A stretch of 64,000 nt of DNA from Edaphochlamys debaryana (taxonomy: Eukaryota; Chlorophyta; Chlorophyceae; Chlamydomonadales), in the NCBI GenBank assembly GCA_016858145.1, contig JAEHOE010000007.1, positions 1,364,001 through 1,428,000 of the forward strand, in the 5' to 3' direction. The first letter of the stretch is position 1; the number at the start of each line of letters is the position of its first letter. Of the stretch, positions 46,466 through 57,567 are shown piece by piece. The notes beneath the pieces are model-generated. The model was not told where the DNA came from, did not search any database, and was given only the letters and a program-made list of their open reading frames with translations. A program made the translations under genes and the position numbers.

Positions 46466-46938
46466 GACCCGGACCCAGAACTGTGGCAAGGAGGCGGGGA
46501 CGCAACGCGGGGCTTGCGGCCTGAGAAGGTCCAGGGTCGGGGTCTCCGGGTGGGTCCCAGGCCAAGCAGGACCTGAATGTGAGCAGAGTGGGCTGGTGGG
46601 CGAAGCCCTTGGTGGCCCGTGGCCAACTCAAGGCCGCGCGTAGGCTCGGGCGCGTCCTGGAGCACCCGGCACATGTGGTGTCAGGCAGACTTTAAGGGGA
46701 AGTGCTTGCGTGGCCGAGGGAGACGACGTGTGCATGGTGGAGGAGAGCGAAGGCATGCGATTTAAGAGGATGAAACGGTTGAACACAACATGAGACTATG
46801 GGAGACCAGGGCAGAACGCTTGCACGCGAGGCCGTGGAAGGGTCCTGGGGCGGAGGTGCGGTCGGGTGCTGACGGGACTGGGTGGTGCGGATGTGGAGAG
46901 GAGCGAGCGCATGGGGCCGATGGGGGCCTTTTTCGAAC

Positions 46939-46943
46939 TTACA
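46939..46943 (-). terminator. Polyadenylation signal TGTAA for AOX
   Basis: Plus strand TTACA in AACTTACACAG, about 490 bases past the AOX stop. Confidence 0.6.
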
Positions 46944-46975
46944 CAGCAAGCAAGTCTGCAAGCCGAGCGCCTGCG

Positions 46976-46980
46976 TGTAA
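46976..46980 (+). terminator. Polyadenylation signal TGTAA for TrmH gene
   Basis: TGTAA in GCGTGTAAAATG, about 645 bases past the TrmH stop and 33 bases beyond the opposing AOX signal. Confidence 0.6.
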
Positions 46981-47434
46981 AATGTGTGGCATTGCGGCCA
47001 CAAGCTGGTCAGACCTGTCAGACCATTGTCGTACTCATCTGGCTTTCCGTCAGCCCTCGCCCACCCCTTCATCTCGGCCATAACTATCTAGCGTTTTGTC
47101 TTCTCAGTGTGTGCGCATGCAAGTGACAGCAGTTCCTGCAGTGGGCTCACCTACCTTATCATCGGCCATCTCACCAGGCATCCAGCACTCAGTCTCAGTA
47201 TACCCAGCCTCGGCCAGTGCCATCAAGCATGAATCCCAACATTGAGGTGCTCCAACCAATTTTAAGCCAATGCGGCCTCGCTGCCTTCGCTACCCCGCTA
47301 TTCCCATTCAGCCACCCTGCCGTTACAGCTGCCCCGTTGACTCAACACCCCGCACCGCCCCCTTTTGGACCGGGGCTCTGGGCAGATGAGTGGCACACAG
47401 CACACCCCAGGTGCAGCACCCCAGCCCGGCCCGC

Positions 47435-49750
47435 TCAGGGCAGCTGGCTGGCGCCCGCGGCGAAGGGGTTGACGTCGTCCTTGCGCAGCTTGGACAGCGT
47501 GTGGTTGACGTGGGCGTGGCAGGCCTCGTCGGCGCGGACCGCCAGGATCAGGTCTGGGGCACGGGGGTGGGTAGGAAGGTTGGATTGGTGGCGGGAGAGG
47601 CGAGAAACGCTCCTTGTGGTGCAGGTTGGAAAGCCCAACTTGCCCACCAGACCTCGTTAAACCCCCTTCCTTGACCCCTGCTCTCCCCTGCCCTCCCCCC
47701 TCACCCCGCATGGTGGCGTCCTTCTTGAGCCCCCAGTACTGCACCGCGATGGGCGGCGCGGGGCGGTCCTTCCACAGCCGCCCGGCGTCGATCTCCTCCA
47801 GCGCGTGCGTGTAGGTCTGGGAAGGGGGGGGCAGTGGGTGGTGGCAGGTGGGTGAGCAAGGTCGGCCAGAGGACAGTCAGGTCCACAAGAGCACCGCCGA
47901 TGGGTGGTGGCGGGTGAGCACGGTAAGGTAGAGCCGGGGCAACCGGGCCCATGAGAGCTTCCCCGATGGAACCCCTCGCTCATGCACCACAAAGCTCATC
48001 GCTCTGCTCCGTGCCCTCGCCCCCTCCGCCCTCCACCTCCCTGGCCGGCCCACCTTGACCGCCTCCTCCTCCAGGAAGCCCACGAAGGCGTGGCAGGTGC
48101 GGGGCGACAGCACGTAGGCCAGCAGGTAGGCGTTGAAGAACACCGCCTGCGCCGCAATGACGGCGCCGCGGAACAGCAGGCCGGGCTGGCGCAGCCTGGG
48201 GGTGGGTGGGGGTGGGGGTTGCAGAAGGGGATGGAGCAGGGTTCAGTATCCAGGGGCAAGTACAGGGTGTAGAAGACATCAACGAAGCGAGGCGCAAGTA
48301 CAGGGTACAGAGTTGATTAGCGGCCAGAGGGTGCCGGTAGGTCCGGTACCAGACCGCGCTTGCACTCCTCTGGATGCATCGCCTACCCCAGTTCCCTCCC
48401 TCCCCTCCCCCGCTTGTGCTCACTGGAAGAAAGTGAGCAGGTGCATGCGCTCGTTCTCCGCCTCCTCCAGCAGCGTGTGGATCCAGCCCTGGTCCCGCTG
48501 CATGGTGCGCAGCGAGCGCAGGTGCCGCAGCATGCCCGCGACCATGCCGGGCACACCGGCCACCTGGGGAGAGGGGGGGGGCAGGTGCCAGGTGGGGTCT
48601 CAGCAGGTGCCCAGGGTCGGAGGCGCGCGTTGCTGACGCTGGGCATCGGCGGTTGCAAAGCGCGCCCGCCGGTAGAACCCTCTGGTAGATCCCTTCAGGC
48701 ACCCCCCACACCCAACCCCGCCCCCCCCCGCCACACCGTCTCCAGGAAGATCATGCGCGCCAGCCACTTGGACTCAGTCATGTCGGGGCCTGGACCAGAG
48801 ACCGGTGGAGGAAGGGATTCGGTGGGTGGGTGAGGGGCGGGGAGGCTTCATAAGGAAGGTGGACAGTGAGCCGAGGCCCCGAGGCCCTCACCCTGCCCTC
48901 ACCGGCGCCCTCACCGCCTCGCTTGGCACCCCCCTGGGCCCCGCTGCTTACCGTAGCCCGTGGCCTTGTCGAAGAGCCACCGCACGCCCTGGATGGAGTG
49001 GAACCCGACCTTCTGGTACACCTGCGGGGAAGGCAACCAAGGCGGGGCAGTTGGGGGGCGAGAGGCAGGTGGTTGGAGGGGGGCGGGGCGGCGCAGCGGG
49101 AGCAGCAATGTTCTAGCCCCTAGCACGAGGACGCAGGCAAGCGGCGGAGCTCACCCGCTCTGGCTGCAGGTGCGTGGGCGAGATGGCCTCCAGATAGACG
49201 TTGTCATAGTTGGGGCCCGACCCAATGCCCGACTCAAACGCGTCGGGGTTGATTGGCTGTTTCCGCAGGCCGGGGTGCGGGGCCACGCCCCCGGCGGCGA
49301 AGGGTGAGCCGGGCTTGGCAGCGGGAGCGCTGGGTGACGGGATGTGTGGTGAAGCAGGGGCGTCCGTGGCGAGCGTCTGTATGGCAGGTTGGGTATGGGG
49401 CACCGAGTACCGGGTTAGGGGTGCTTGCATTTCGCCTTGGCTGCCGAGTGTGCTGGGTGGCAGGATGTGTGGCCGGGATGCGATGTGCGTGACCTAAAGC
49501 CCTAAGCGCGGTCAGTAGCCAGGTGGTTGTGCCAATCTGTTATGGCCTGCCCGCTCACCCCGCGATAACGGAGCCCGATGGGCAGGAGTCCCGCAGCACT
49601 GGATGTGGATGGTCGCGGTGTTGCGGATGCCTGGCACTGGCACGCCGCGGCGAGCATGGGTCCATGTCGCAGCGCGACGCTGATGGCTCCAAGCGACGCA
49701 ACCGGTATCCCGGTGCTTGCCAGAGACGCGATGCTGGCGGCTAGGGCCAT
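47435..49750 (-). CDS. AOX: Alternative oxidase, mitochondrial (AOX), 8 exons, about 349 aa
   Basis: AOX is a di-iron ubiquinol oxidase of the inner mitochondrial membrane that passes electrons straight to oxygen, bypassing complexes III and IV. Exons (minus): 49559-49750, 49155-49376, 48952-49021, 48737-48789, 48424-48563, 48054-48195, 47705-47816, 47435-47553; phases agree. All four iron-binding motifs are present: LET (Glu178, [12 protein letters not shown]), NERMH (Glu217, His220), LEEEAVKTY (Glu269 region) and RADEACH (Glu320, His323). Hydrophobic segments [20 protein letters not shown] and around [11 protein letters not shown] match the membrane-associated helices. The N-terminus ([20 protein letters not shown]) fits a mitochondrial presequence. 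Length is normal for the family. The regulatory-cysteine region cannot be matched with confidence: the N-terminal extension contains only CQCQ near residues 37-40, so the usual plant-type regulatory cysteine seems absent. Confidence 0.96.
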
Positions 49751-50787
49751 GGTCGTTGGCAGGTGGCTTGGTACGTGTCGGTGCGCGTGCTCAAGTCGGT
49801 GAGTGGTCGCGGGCCGCGAGTCGCTCTGAACGCGATTGTCGTGACAGTGCTGTTGGGCCCTTTTATCGTGGGCCACTCGCGCGGGACCCGTAACCCCTAC
49901 GTGTTGCCGGCTTTGTGATGGCGGTACAAAGAGGTCGTTGTTGACGCCGAGGTTACGGGCGACGCCAGGAGAGGTAGGAAGCGACCTGATTGACACTGCA
50001 TGCGTGATGGAGCTGCTTGAGAGCGCTTGGGAGTACGCGAGACGCTACTAACCCGCCCCGAGCCGACCATCGATGGCCATCCGGACAGCGCAGCCGACAA
50101 GAACTCACGTGAATGGCGCAGGAGCCGCCCCACTCGTGCTTCATCCCTAGGGGAAATACCAGGTGCCTTCAGCTGGTCTGTGAAGCCACAGCCCGCGGAG
50201 GTACGCGGGCCCATCCCGGCCAGGACAGGCGGCGTGCGTGCCTGACAGCCACGCGTTTGGCCCCGACAGTCGCTGGCCACTCGTCAATCGTCGCGTGTAC
50301 CGCCCTCAGTCCCGCTGGTACTAACGAACCCTGTTACAAGCCTCGATGGTTGCGGCGTGGTCTCCACCGTGGACCCATCCTCGACCATCCTCGGTAAGCA
50401 TGCCTCCCCCTCCACGGTCTTGCTGTCTGAGCACGAGACGAGCGTGGGCCCCACGCCCCCACCCCGCAACTTTACGGAGGCTACAAGTTGTCTCGTTCTG
50501 GGGAGATCCGTTACAGTGGTGCCAGTGAGATGGCCTCACCACCACAGGGGGCCCCAACCAAGGGGGCCGCCTAGACGCACAGGATGCGTGGTGCGCCGCA
50601 ACACACGAACCACCATCCCGGGCACCCCCTCGCAGCTCAGGGCTGGGGCCGGCCACCGCTGCCCAGCAACAAGCTGCCCGTCCGAGCGGCGTGCCCTCGG
50701 TCCCCCCAACTTGAGGCCACAGCGTCAACTCGGCCCCCAACCTCCCCTGTCCCCCCCACCACACCACCCCCCTGCCGCCGCTCCGCC
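49751..50787. other. Intergenic: AOX promoter and 3' UTR of the lumen-protein gene
   Basis: The two minus-strand genes are in tandem. The half nearest 50787 should be the upstream gene's 3' UTR, with TGTAA signals on the minus strand at 50511-50515 and 50334-50338. The half nearest 49751 should hold the AOX promoter. No gene was found. Confidence 0.5.
50511..50515 (-). terminator. Polyadenylation signal TGTAA (lumen-protein gene)
   Basis: Plus strand TTACA in CGTTACAGTGG, about 275 bases past the stop at 50788. A second candidate lies at 50334-50338 (CTGTTACAAG). Confidence 0.5.
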
Positions 50788-53743
50788 TCACCCCCCCACC
50801 CGCAGCGTCCAGTTCTGCACCAGGCTGCTGGGCGCGAAGTCCACGCCCACCTGCTCCAGCGGGTCGCCCAGCAGCAGCAGCAGCTGGCTGCCCCAGCCCT
50901 TGGGCCCCTCCCACGCGTCCTGGTACACAAACTCATCCGACAGCGCTTGCCCCCGCCCCTCCTCCACCCCACCTCCGCCTCCCCCAATCACACCCACGCT
51001 GCTTGATGCAGCTCCAACACCAGGCGTTGCTGCGGCAGAGGTCGAGGGTGCGGAAGCGAGTGCGAGCAGCTGCTGCGCCTCCACGGGCGCCTCGAAGGAG
51101 CCGGCGTACTCGTAGCCCAGGCGCTGCAGCAGCAGGCCCAGGCAGGCCGAGACCTGGTGCGGCCAGGCCGCGCCCTCCTCGGAGCGAAGCGCCACGCCCG
51201 CGCGCAGGTCCGCGGGGCGGTGCAGCTTGAGCTGGAACACGAACTCACCCGGGGGCACCCGTGGAGTGGACGTGGAGGCGGATGTGGGTGTGGAGGAGGA
51301 GGTGGAGGCGGGGCCAGAGGAGACGGGGGCGGGGGCGAGGGAGGAGGAGGTCGAAGGGGCGGTGGTGGATGGGTCGGGGGCCAGGTCGTCGAGGATGGTG
51401 GGCTGGCTGAGCATCCAGTCCTGGGGCCAAGTGCCGGGGTGCTCGCCCAGCACCACCTGGGGGGTGGGGTGGCGGGGAAGGCGGAGCGATTATGTTGGGC
51501 GGTTCAGCCCAGAAGAGGCTTGGCACAGCGCTCGCAGAATTTGGTGCCCTGCCGTTGCTGGCTGGGACAGTGGAAGCATGGGGGTTGAGGCCAATGCGCC
51601 CCAAACCGCGGCACTTGGCGCCTTGGCACCAGCACCTGCGCGCACCTGGTAGTCGCACAGGTACCCCGCCTGCTGCAGCGTCTGCAGCAGCGGCAGCACA
51701 GCCCTCAGCACGGCCTCGCGGGGGGGCAGCAGCGGCGCGGCCGGGGCGGGGGCGGCCACCCTGGCAGGGTCTGGGGGCAGCGGAGGGAGGGGCCGAGGCC
51801 GGGAGTGGCAGGTGAGAGGGCCGAGGTGGGAGCGGGCCCAAGGGGGCCCAGGCACGTCAGACTCCCCTGGTCGCAACCAAGGGCCCCCCCCCGACGCCAG
51901 CCCCACCTTTAACGTCAAGGCCCACCAGCTTTCCCCTCCGACATCCCATCTTCCTCTCGAACCTATTCCTCGTCAATATCAACCATTTTAGGCGCACACC
52001 AATACCTTGTTCCGTCAAGCTCCCAGCTCCTCCCTCTCTTTCCGCCCGCTCACCTCCAACCAACTCGGCCAGGGCCCCGGAGGCCCGCGGCAGGGCGGAC
52101 AGGTAGCCCAGCAGGTGGCCGGCAGCCGACCGCGCCGCCGCCTCGCGCTGGGCAGGGTCCGTCACGTGCCGGTACAGCACCTGCGCGGTTGGCGGTTGGG
52201 GGACGGTTGGCGGTTGGATGGCACCTCATACCACGCTCCATGCAACTTCACGCCCCAAGCCCCAAGCCCCAAGCCTGCACCAGGCCTTCCGCCCAGCTGC
52301 TCGCAGCACCCTCCCGTCGCCCCCAAGGACGTCGCAATGCGTCCCAGCAAAACCCGTGCGCCGTACTCCGTACCGTACCTTCCACAGGGTGTACTGCAGG
52401 AAGTTGAAGTAGGCGGGGTTGGACAGCCCGCCGGTGCCGTCCGACAGGTCGGGCACGCGGGGCAGCCCGTTGGCCTCGGCGTAGTACCTGCACGAACACG
52501 TACGACAAGCAATCAGTACGACAGCGTCATACCCGCCGGCGCAAGCCGTGGGACCCCGGTGCATTAACGTCGTGCTCAGTGCAAGGCCCTGTCAGCACAC
52601 AGCAGGGTAAGGTCCTGCGACGCGGCTGTGCCCTGCACTGCCGGTGCGATGTCCTGACAGCCCACTGCATGCGGAGGATCCGGGAGGGTGCCCCGCAGGG
52701 CCCAGCGCAGCCCCACCGCCCCACGGCCTCGCCCCACGCCGCCCGCTCGCCTGTACTCCCGCTGCCGCAGCTTGAACACCTCCTCCTGGAATTCCACCTC
52801 CTCCATCACCTGGCCAGGCGAGCAAGCGAAAGACAGCGGCTAAATGGTGGTGCCGTGAGGCATTGGTACCAGCAGCGACCGCCAGGGAGCGGCGCCAGCC
52901 CGAGCATGCCGGTTCCGGAGCGCACGAGCAGACAAGTCGGGGACGCCATCGCCTGCTCCTGCGGCTGTGCTCTCCCCGCTAACCCCCAGGCTCGCCCCGC
53001 TCACCCCCAGGCTCGTCATTGCCGCCACCACGGAGCGGGTGAAGGCCGCCGCCACCTCCCCGTCCAGTGGGGCGCTGCAGGCGGGCAGCGGCAGCGGCCG
53101 CGGGGGCGCAGACGCCGCCAGCGCAGGGGCAGCCGGCGCCAGAGGCCAGCCTGGGGTGGACCGAAAGGAGCACGGACGCATGCGGCTCATGCATCCCCCC
53201 AGAACCGTACCAAGCGTGTGAGCTGGGACGCACGGGCAGCAGAGGAGCTGCCTGGAGCACAGGCCTGGCGGCTGCCAGCGAGGGCCAGCCAGCCTCTGTC
53301 ACGGCCAGGAATGGCATCAATGCACTCGCTATCATGATAGACTGAGTTAGCTTAATCCAGCACCTCTCACCGATTGCGCCCGAAGCCACCGCAGCGCCGC
53401 CCACAGCCACCTGGAGCAGCCCTGCCGCCAGCTGCCGCCGACCCAGCATAGGCGGCTGGCGGGACGGTGCGCCACCTCCGCCGGAGCAGGAGGCCAACGG
53501 GGCGTCGTGTGCCCGTGCCGGGGAGCGTGTGTCCTCTGGGACAGCGGGCTCGGGTCTCTCCGGCACCGTGCTGCTGCCCTCGTTTGCTGCGCTGGCGGGC
53601 CGAATGGCCATGCGTCCTTGCGACTGCCGCAGCGGCAGGCCTTGGAGGGGCCATGGTGCTCCCCGAGCTGCTGGGCTAGGCCGTCGCCCAGTGAGATGAC
53701 GAGGGCATGAGGCACAGGGCGGCGTGGAGGCAAGCGGAGGCAT
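50788..53743 (-). CDS. Uncharacterised chloroplast protein with twin-arginine lumen signal, 7 exons, about 535 aa
   Basis: Exons (minus): 53371-53743, 53005-53150, 52751-52809, 52379-52487, 52054-52180, 51646-51770, 50788-51456; phases agree. The N-terminus is a long Ser/Arg/Pro-rich transit-like region. It is followed near residue 100 by LGRRQLAAGLLQVAVGGAAV, then WPLAPAAPALAASA: a twin Arg, a hydrophobic core and A-x-A sites, as in thylakoid twin-arginine signals. The mature part has conserved-looking blocks: VMEEVEFQEEVFKLRQREYR, YYAEANGLPRVPDLSDGTGG, SNPAYFNFLQYTLWKVLYRH, REAVLRAVLPLLQTLQQAGY, VVLGEHPGTWPQDWMLSQPT, EFVFQLKLHRPADLRAGVAL and DEFVYQDAWEGPKGWGSQLL. No family name is recalled; the blocks look like a plant/algal conserved unknown. 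Intron 3 appears to start with GC (CAG|GCGAGC). The last frame ends TLRVGG-stop right after a possible donor (CGG|GTGGGG), so a further 3' exon cannot be excluded. Confidence 0.75.
52974..53015 (-). repeat. 21-bp tandem duplication of exon edge plus donor
   Basis: 53005-53015 is the end of exon 2 and 52995-53004 its donor (plus strand CCCCGCTCACCCCCAGGCTC). The adjacent 52974-52994 repeats these 21 bases with one change, which turns the donor GTGAGC into GTTAGC. Confidence 0.9.
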
Positions 53744-54163
53744 CGCTGGGGCGCTGGCGGCCGAGCGTCCAAGCGTGTGTGGTCTGGGGGCCCCCGGGCG
53801 GGTGGCCTCAGATCGCTCGTGCGAGACGCGCCACGCTTCCCTGAAGTGGCTATACACAAGTGGCAATGCGACCGTCTTGGGCGACGCGGTGCAGTGTATG
53901 CAACGGAGCTATGTGTCCAAGGGGATGGGATGCACCGAGAGGAACGGATGCCAAGCCGGGATGTTGCGCAACGGCTCCCGCCTGTGTGCGTTTCGGGATG
54001 TGAGTTTACGTTGTGACGGTGGGGTGTGGCAAGGGGAGAGTGCCCGAGGTTGCTGCAGACTGCCCATTAGCAGTACTTGCCGATGCAGGCCCGGGTCCGA
54101 AGACGACGCGCGGAACCGCGCCCACAGGGGCAGTAGAGCAGAAACCGTTGACTCGCATCGGAA
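53744..54163. promoter_or_regulatory. Divergent promoter region lumen protein / UBA protein
   Basis: 420 bases separate the two start codons. An open plus-strand frame in it lacks splice partners and is taken as chance. No named element assigned. Confidence 0.5.
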
Positions 54164-57100
54164 ATGTCAGCTGAGGAGACCGTAGGCACTTGCGACTTAT
54201 GCGGGCTGGTCGCCGACGCCTCCGTGCAGGAGTGCAACTCCCTGACTTGCACGTTCCAGCACTGCCAGGGAGGCCTCTACCATCAGGAGTGCTTGGAAAA
54301 GTACCTCAAGAGCAACAAGCTAGAAAAGTAGGCGGTCGGGTTGGGCACGGTCGATGCGGCAGCAGGCTGAGCACCGGCGACCCTCGCAGGAACCGCAAGA
54401 CCGGGTTCAAATGCCCCCGAGGATGCGGAAAGGGGACCAAGTTCGACCAAGCGTGTCCGGGCAGGGTAAGGAAGCCCTGGGGGGATCATCTGCAATGGTG
54501 CTTCAGCGCAGCCGGTGCTGACCCGAAATCGCTCGGCCGCTATGGTAACAGATCGACAAGAGTCACCCCATCCATCCACGGAACGAGGACAAGAAGAAAA
54601 CAAAGCTCGCGGTGGGTCAGGGCGCGGCGGCAACGCGCTGTCCCGCCCAGCCTCGCTGACGGTCATTTCTCGCGCAGGCGGCTGTGGTGGAGGTTCCCGT
54701 ACGACCAGCGAAGCCGGAGAAGGCAGCGCAGAACGGGAAAGCGGCAAAGGCGACCAAAGAGGAGGCCAAAGACGATGCTAAGAAGCCGGATAAAGCGGCA
54801 CCAGCCAAGTGAGTCGTGTGCGATGAGCCGCAAGGGGGGGGTGCTGCTCGTGGGGCGGGGTTGGCTTTCCGTCGCACGCGACTTGCACGCCCGCCTCGCC
54901 CCGTGCTCACGGGCCCTGCCCTGTCTCGTGCCTCTCCGCCCCTCACACAGAGCGGCAGCACCAGCCGCAAAAGCTGCTTCGCCCGCAGCGACAGCGGCGA
55001 CGTCAGCGGCAGCGGCCAAGGCGAAAGCCAAGGAGCCCGCTCCGCTGCCGCCGCGGCCAGAGGTGGCGCAGAAGCAGAAGCTGGCGGAGCTCGCAGCACA
55101 GGCGCGGCGAGAGCTGGGGCTAGCGGGGCCAAACATGCCACACACGGGCTCTAAAGGGGATCTGCAGGGCATGGCGTTGGGCGCGGCGGGGCCATCCAAG
55201 CCGGCCGTCATCACGCCGGCCTCGGCGTGGGGCAAGCCGGTGGCCCCGCCCCCGCCCGAGCCCCCGGCCCCGGCCAACCCCCTGGGCCACCTCCTACAGC
55301 AAGCAGTAGCGGCAAAAAAGCCCACAGCCAAGCCCGCGGCGCCAGTGGTGACGGCACCGGTAGCGCCAGCGGCGCCAAAGCCCGCGCCGGCGGTGCCGGC
55401 GCCGGTGCTGAACCCGCCGACGCCCGTCTGGCCGGCGCTGGGCGCGGCCAACCCGGGGACAGCCGCTTCCCTGCTCGCATCCGCATCCTCTGCCACCAAC
55501 ACGCCACGGGAGTCGGCGGCCCGGCCCGCCTCGCCGCCCTCGGCGTGGGGCGCCTCCGCCGCCGCCCCGCCCGTCTCGCACCCCACCTCCAGCCCGTCCC
55601 CGCCCGGCCGCACGACGTCCAATGCGGGGGCAGAAGCGGCAGAAAGCACATCAGCCGCCGCCGCAGCTTCCGGGTCGGGGACAGGGTCAGCAGGGGCAGG
55701 GGTTTCGGGGGCAGGGTCTGGCGCGGGCGCAGGCGTGGGCGCGTCGGGGCAAGGGCAAGGCTTGGGGCTGGGCCCGTCCACCAGTGGGCGGGATGCCGGC
55801 AGCCCGAGCCCACCTCTCCCAACCAGCCCTCTGGACCTCATGCCGCCCCGCGCGCCCGGCTCGGCGCTCGTGGGTGCGGACTTTGCGGACGAGGAGCAGC
55901 CGGAGCCCAAGCTTACGAAGGCGCAGCGGAAGAACCTCAAACGCACGGAAAAGAAGAAGGCGCCGACGGCGGGCGGGGACGGGGCGGGCGAGGGCGCGGA
56001 GGAGGCCGTGGGCGAGCCCAGCAGCAGCGCAGGGCATCACCACCGCACCCCCGCCACCACCACCACCACCGCCTCCACGTCCACCGCCGCGGCCACGGCC
56101 GGCGGCAGCGGCGTGCACCGGCGAGCCGTGTCGCGGGGCTCGGACGTGCCCGAGCACGGCATCAACGATGCCGAGGAGGCGGCGGTGATGGAGGAGCTGT
56201 GCATCAATAGCATCGTGGCCCGCAAGGTCCTGGCCATCATCAAGCAGCTGCAGCGCCTGGGCGCGCCGGAGTTCGTGGCGGCGGCGGCGGTGCAGCGGCA
56301 CGGCTCCAACCTCATGTCGGCGCTGGAGTGGCTGCTGGTGGCGGGGGCGGACGCCGCGGACGCGCCCCCGGAGGAGGTGCTGGCGGCGGCGGCGGAGAGC
56401 GCCTCCGCCTCCGAGGCCGAGATCGACATCCAGGGCGAGCTGCAGCAGCTGGCGGACCTGCAGGCCGCCACCGGCGTCCCCACGGCCCTGCTGCAGCAGT
56501 GTGTGCTGGAGTCGTGCGGCGACGTGCAGGCAGCAGCCAACCTGGTCCTGCAGCGGCTGCTGGCGGCGCCGTCGGGCGGCTCGGGCGCCAACACGGCGCG
56601 AGGCGGCAGCAGCAGCGGCGTGTCGCCCGCGGCGGCGGCGGGGCAAGGCGGCGGCGCCAACGGTGGCTCGGCGCTGCATGGCTCCGCCTCCTTCTACTCG
56701 GTGTCCTCGCACGACGGCACGGGGCAGGAGGCGGAGGCGGCCGCCACCGCCGCCGCTGCGGCGGCGGCGCAGCGGCCGGCCTACAGCGGCCACTTCGGCG
56801 TGAAGCTGCAGGACGAGCCGGCGAGCAGCAACGCGGGCGCGGGGCTGGGCGCGTACGGCGCGGCGGGGCTGTTCCGTGGCGGCGTGGTGCTGGGCGCCTC
56901 GGGCTGGCCCAACGGTTACACCGCTCAGCATGACGTGTCGCCCAAGGCGGCTGGCGCGGCGGGCGCGGCCGGGGCCGCGGGCACGGGGCGCCACACCAGC
57001 AGGCTGATGCACTGGCTGCGCGACGAGTCGGGGAGAGCGGTGGGGCTGGAGGAGGAGCACGCGGCGTCGGGCGCAGGCGCGGGCGGGCCCCGGAACGGCG

Positions 57101-57567
57101 AGGGCCAGGTCAGCGCGCTCGCGGCCTCGCCCTTTGCCGCCCACGGCGGCGACGTGGCCGCCCGCCTCGTCACCAACTCCAAAGCCTCCGACGCGCCGTC
57201 GCTGACGTCGTGGCTCAGCAACGGCACCGCCGGCGGGTACCACCCCGGGCTGGGCGGGATGCACGGCGGCGCGCTGGCGGGGGCGGGGTCCCAGGACCTC
57301 GCGTACATGGGCGGCTTGAGCGGCAGCGGCATGCTGGGGAGCCAGTTCTCCTTCGTGTCAGCGCTGTCCAAGCAGCCCACGGCGACGAGCCTGGGCACGG
57401 CGCCCAGCGGCGGGCTAGAGCCGCTGGCGGAGCTGGGCAGCCGCTGGGGCGGGGGGCTAGGCAGCGGGCGGATCGGCGGCGGCGCGGTGGGGTCGGAGGC
57501 CGAGTCGTCGCCGCACAATGACGGCGGGGACCTAGGGGCCATCCACAGCCTCCTCAACATGCGGTGA
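54164..57567 (+). CDS. Zinc-finger protein with two UBA/CUE-like domains, 5 exons, about 1015 aa
   Basis: Exons: 54164-54327, 54390-54465, 54552-54611, 54678-54808, 54951-57567; phases agree. The N-terminus has a RING-like cysteine cluster: TCDLCGLVADASVQEC, LTCTFQHCQGGLYHQECLEK, then KCPRGCGKGTKFDQACPGR joining IDKSHPIHPRNEDKKK. A Lys/Ala-rich segment and about 350 disordered Pro/Ala/Gly residues follow. A basic patch LTKAQRKNLKRTEKKK lies near residue 465. Two UBA/CUE-like three-helix units lie near residues 560-605 (ARKVLAIIKQLQRLGAPEFV, ALEWLL) and 640-685 (LADLQAATGVPTALLQQCVL, ESCGDVQAAANLVLQRLL), with the typical spacing of helix 1, loop and helix 3. The C-terminus has two Trp motifs (LMHWLRDESG, LTSWLSNG). 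The architecture suggests ubiquitin signalling: an E3-like finger plus ubiquitin binding. No orthologue is named with confidence. A TGTAA lies at 58487-58491. Confidence 0.77.

Larger units (their letters stand above)
46334..47434. other. Convergent 3' region, TrmH / AOX, with overlapping 3' ends
   Basis: No gene is seen. A plus-strand TGTAA at 46976-46980 and a minus-strand TGTAA at 46939-46943 indicate that the two transcripts end past each other. The plus 3' UTR would be about 645 bases and the minus about 490. Confidence 0.6.

Noticed and set aside
55687..57264. Long minus-strand open frame (over 500 codons) opposite the UBA protein gene
   Set aside because: Shadow of a GC-rich coding exon: the plus strand has conserved domains and a proper start, while the minus frame is Arg/Ala/His-rich noise with no splice support.
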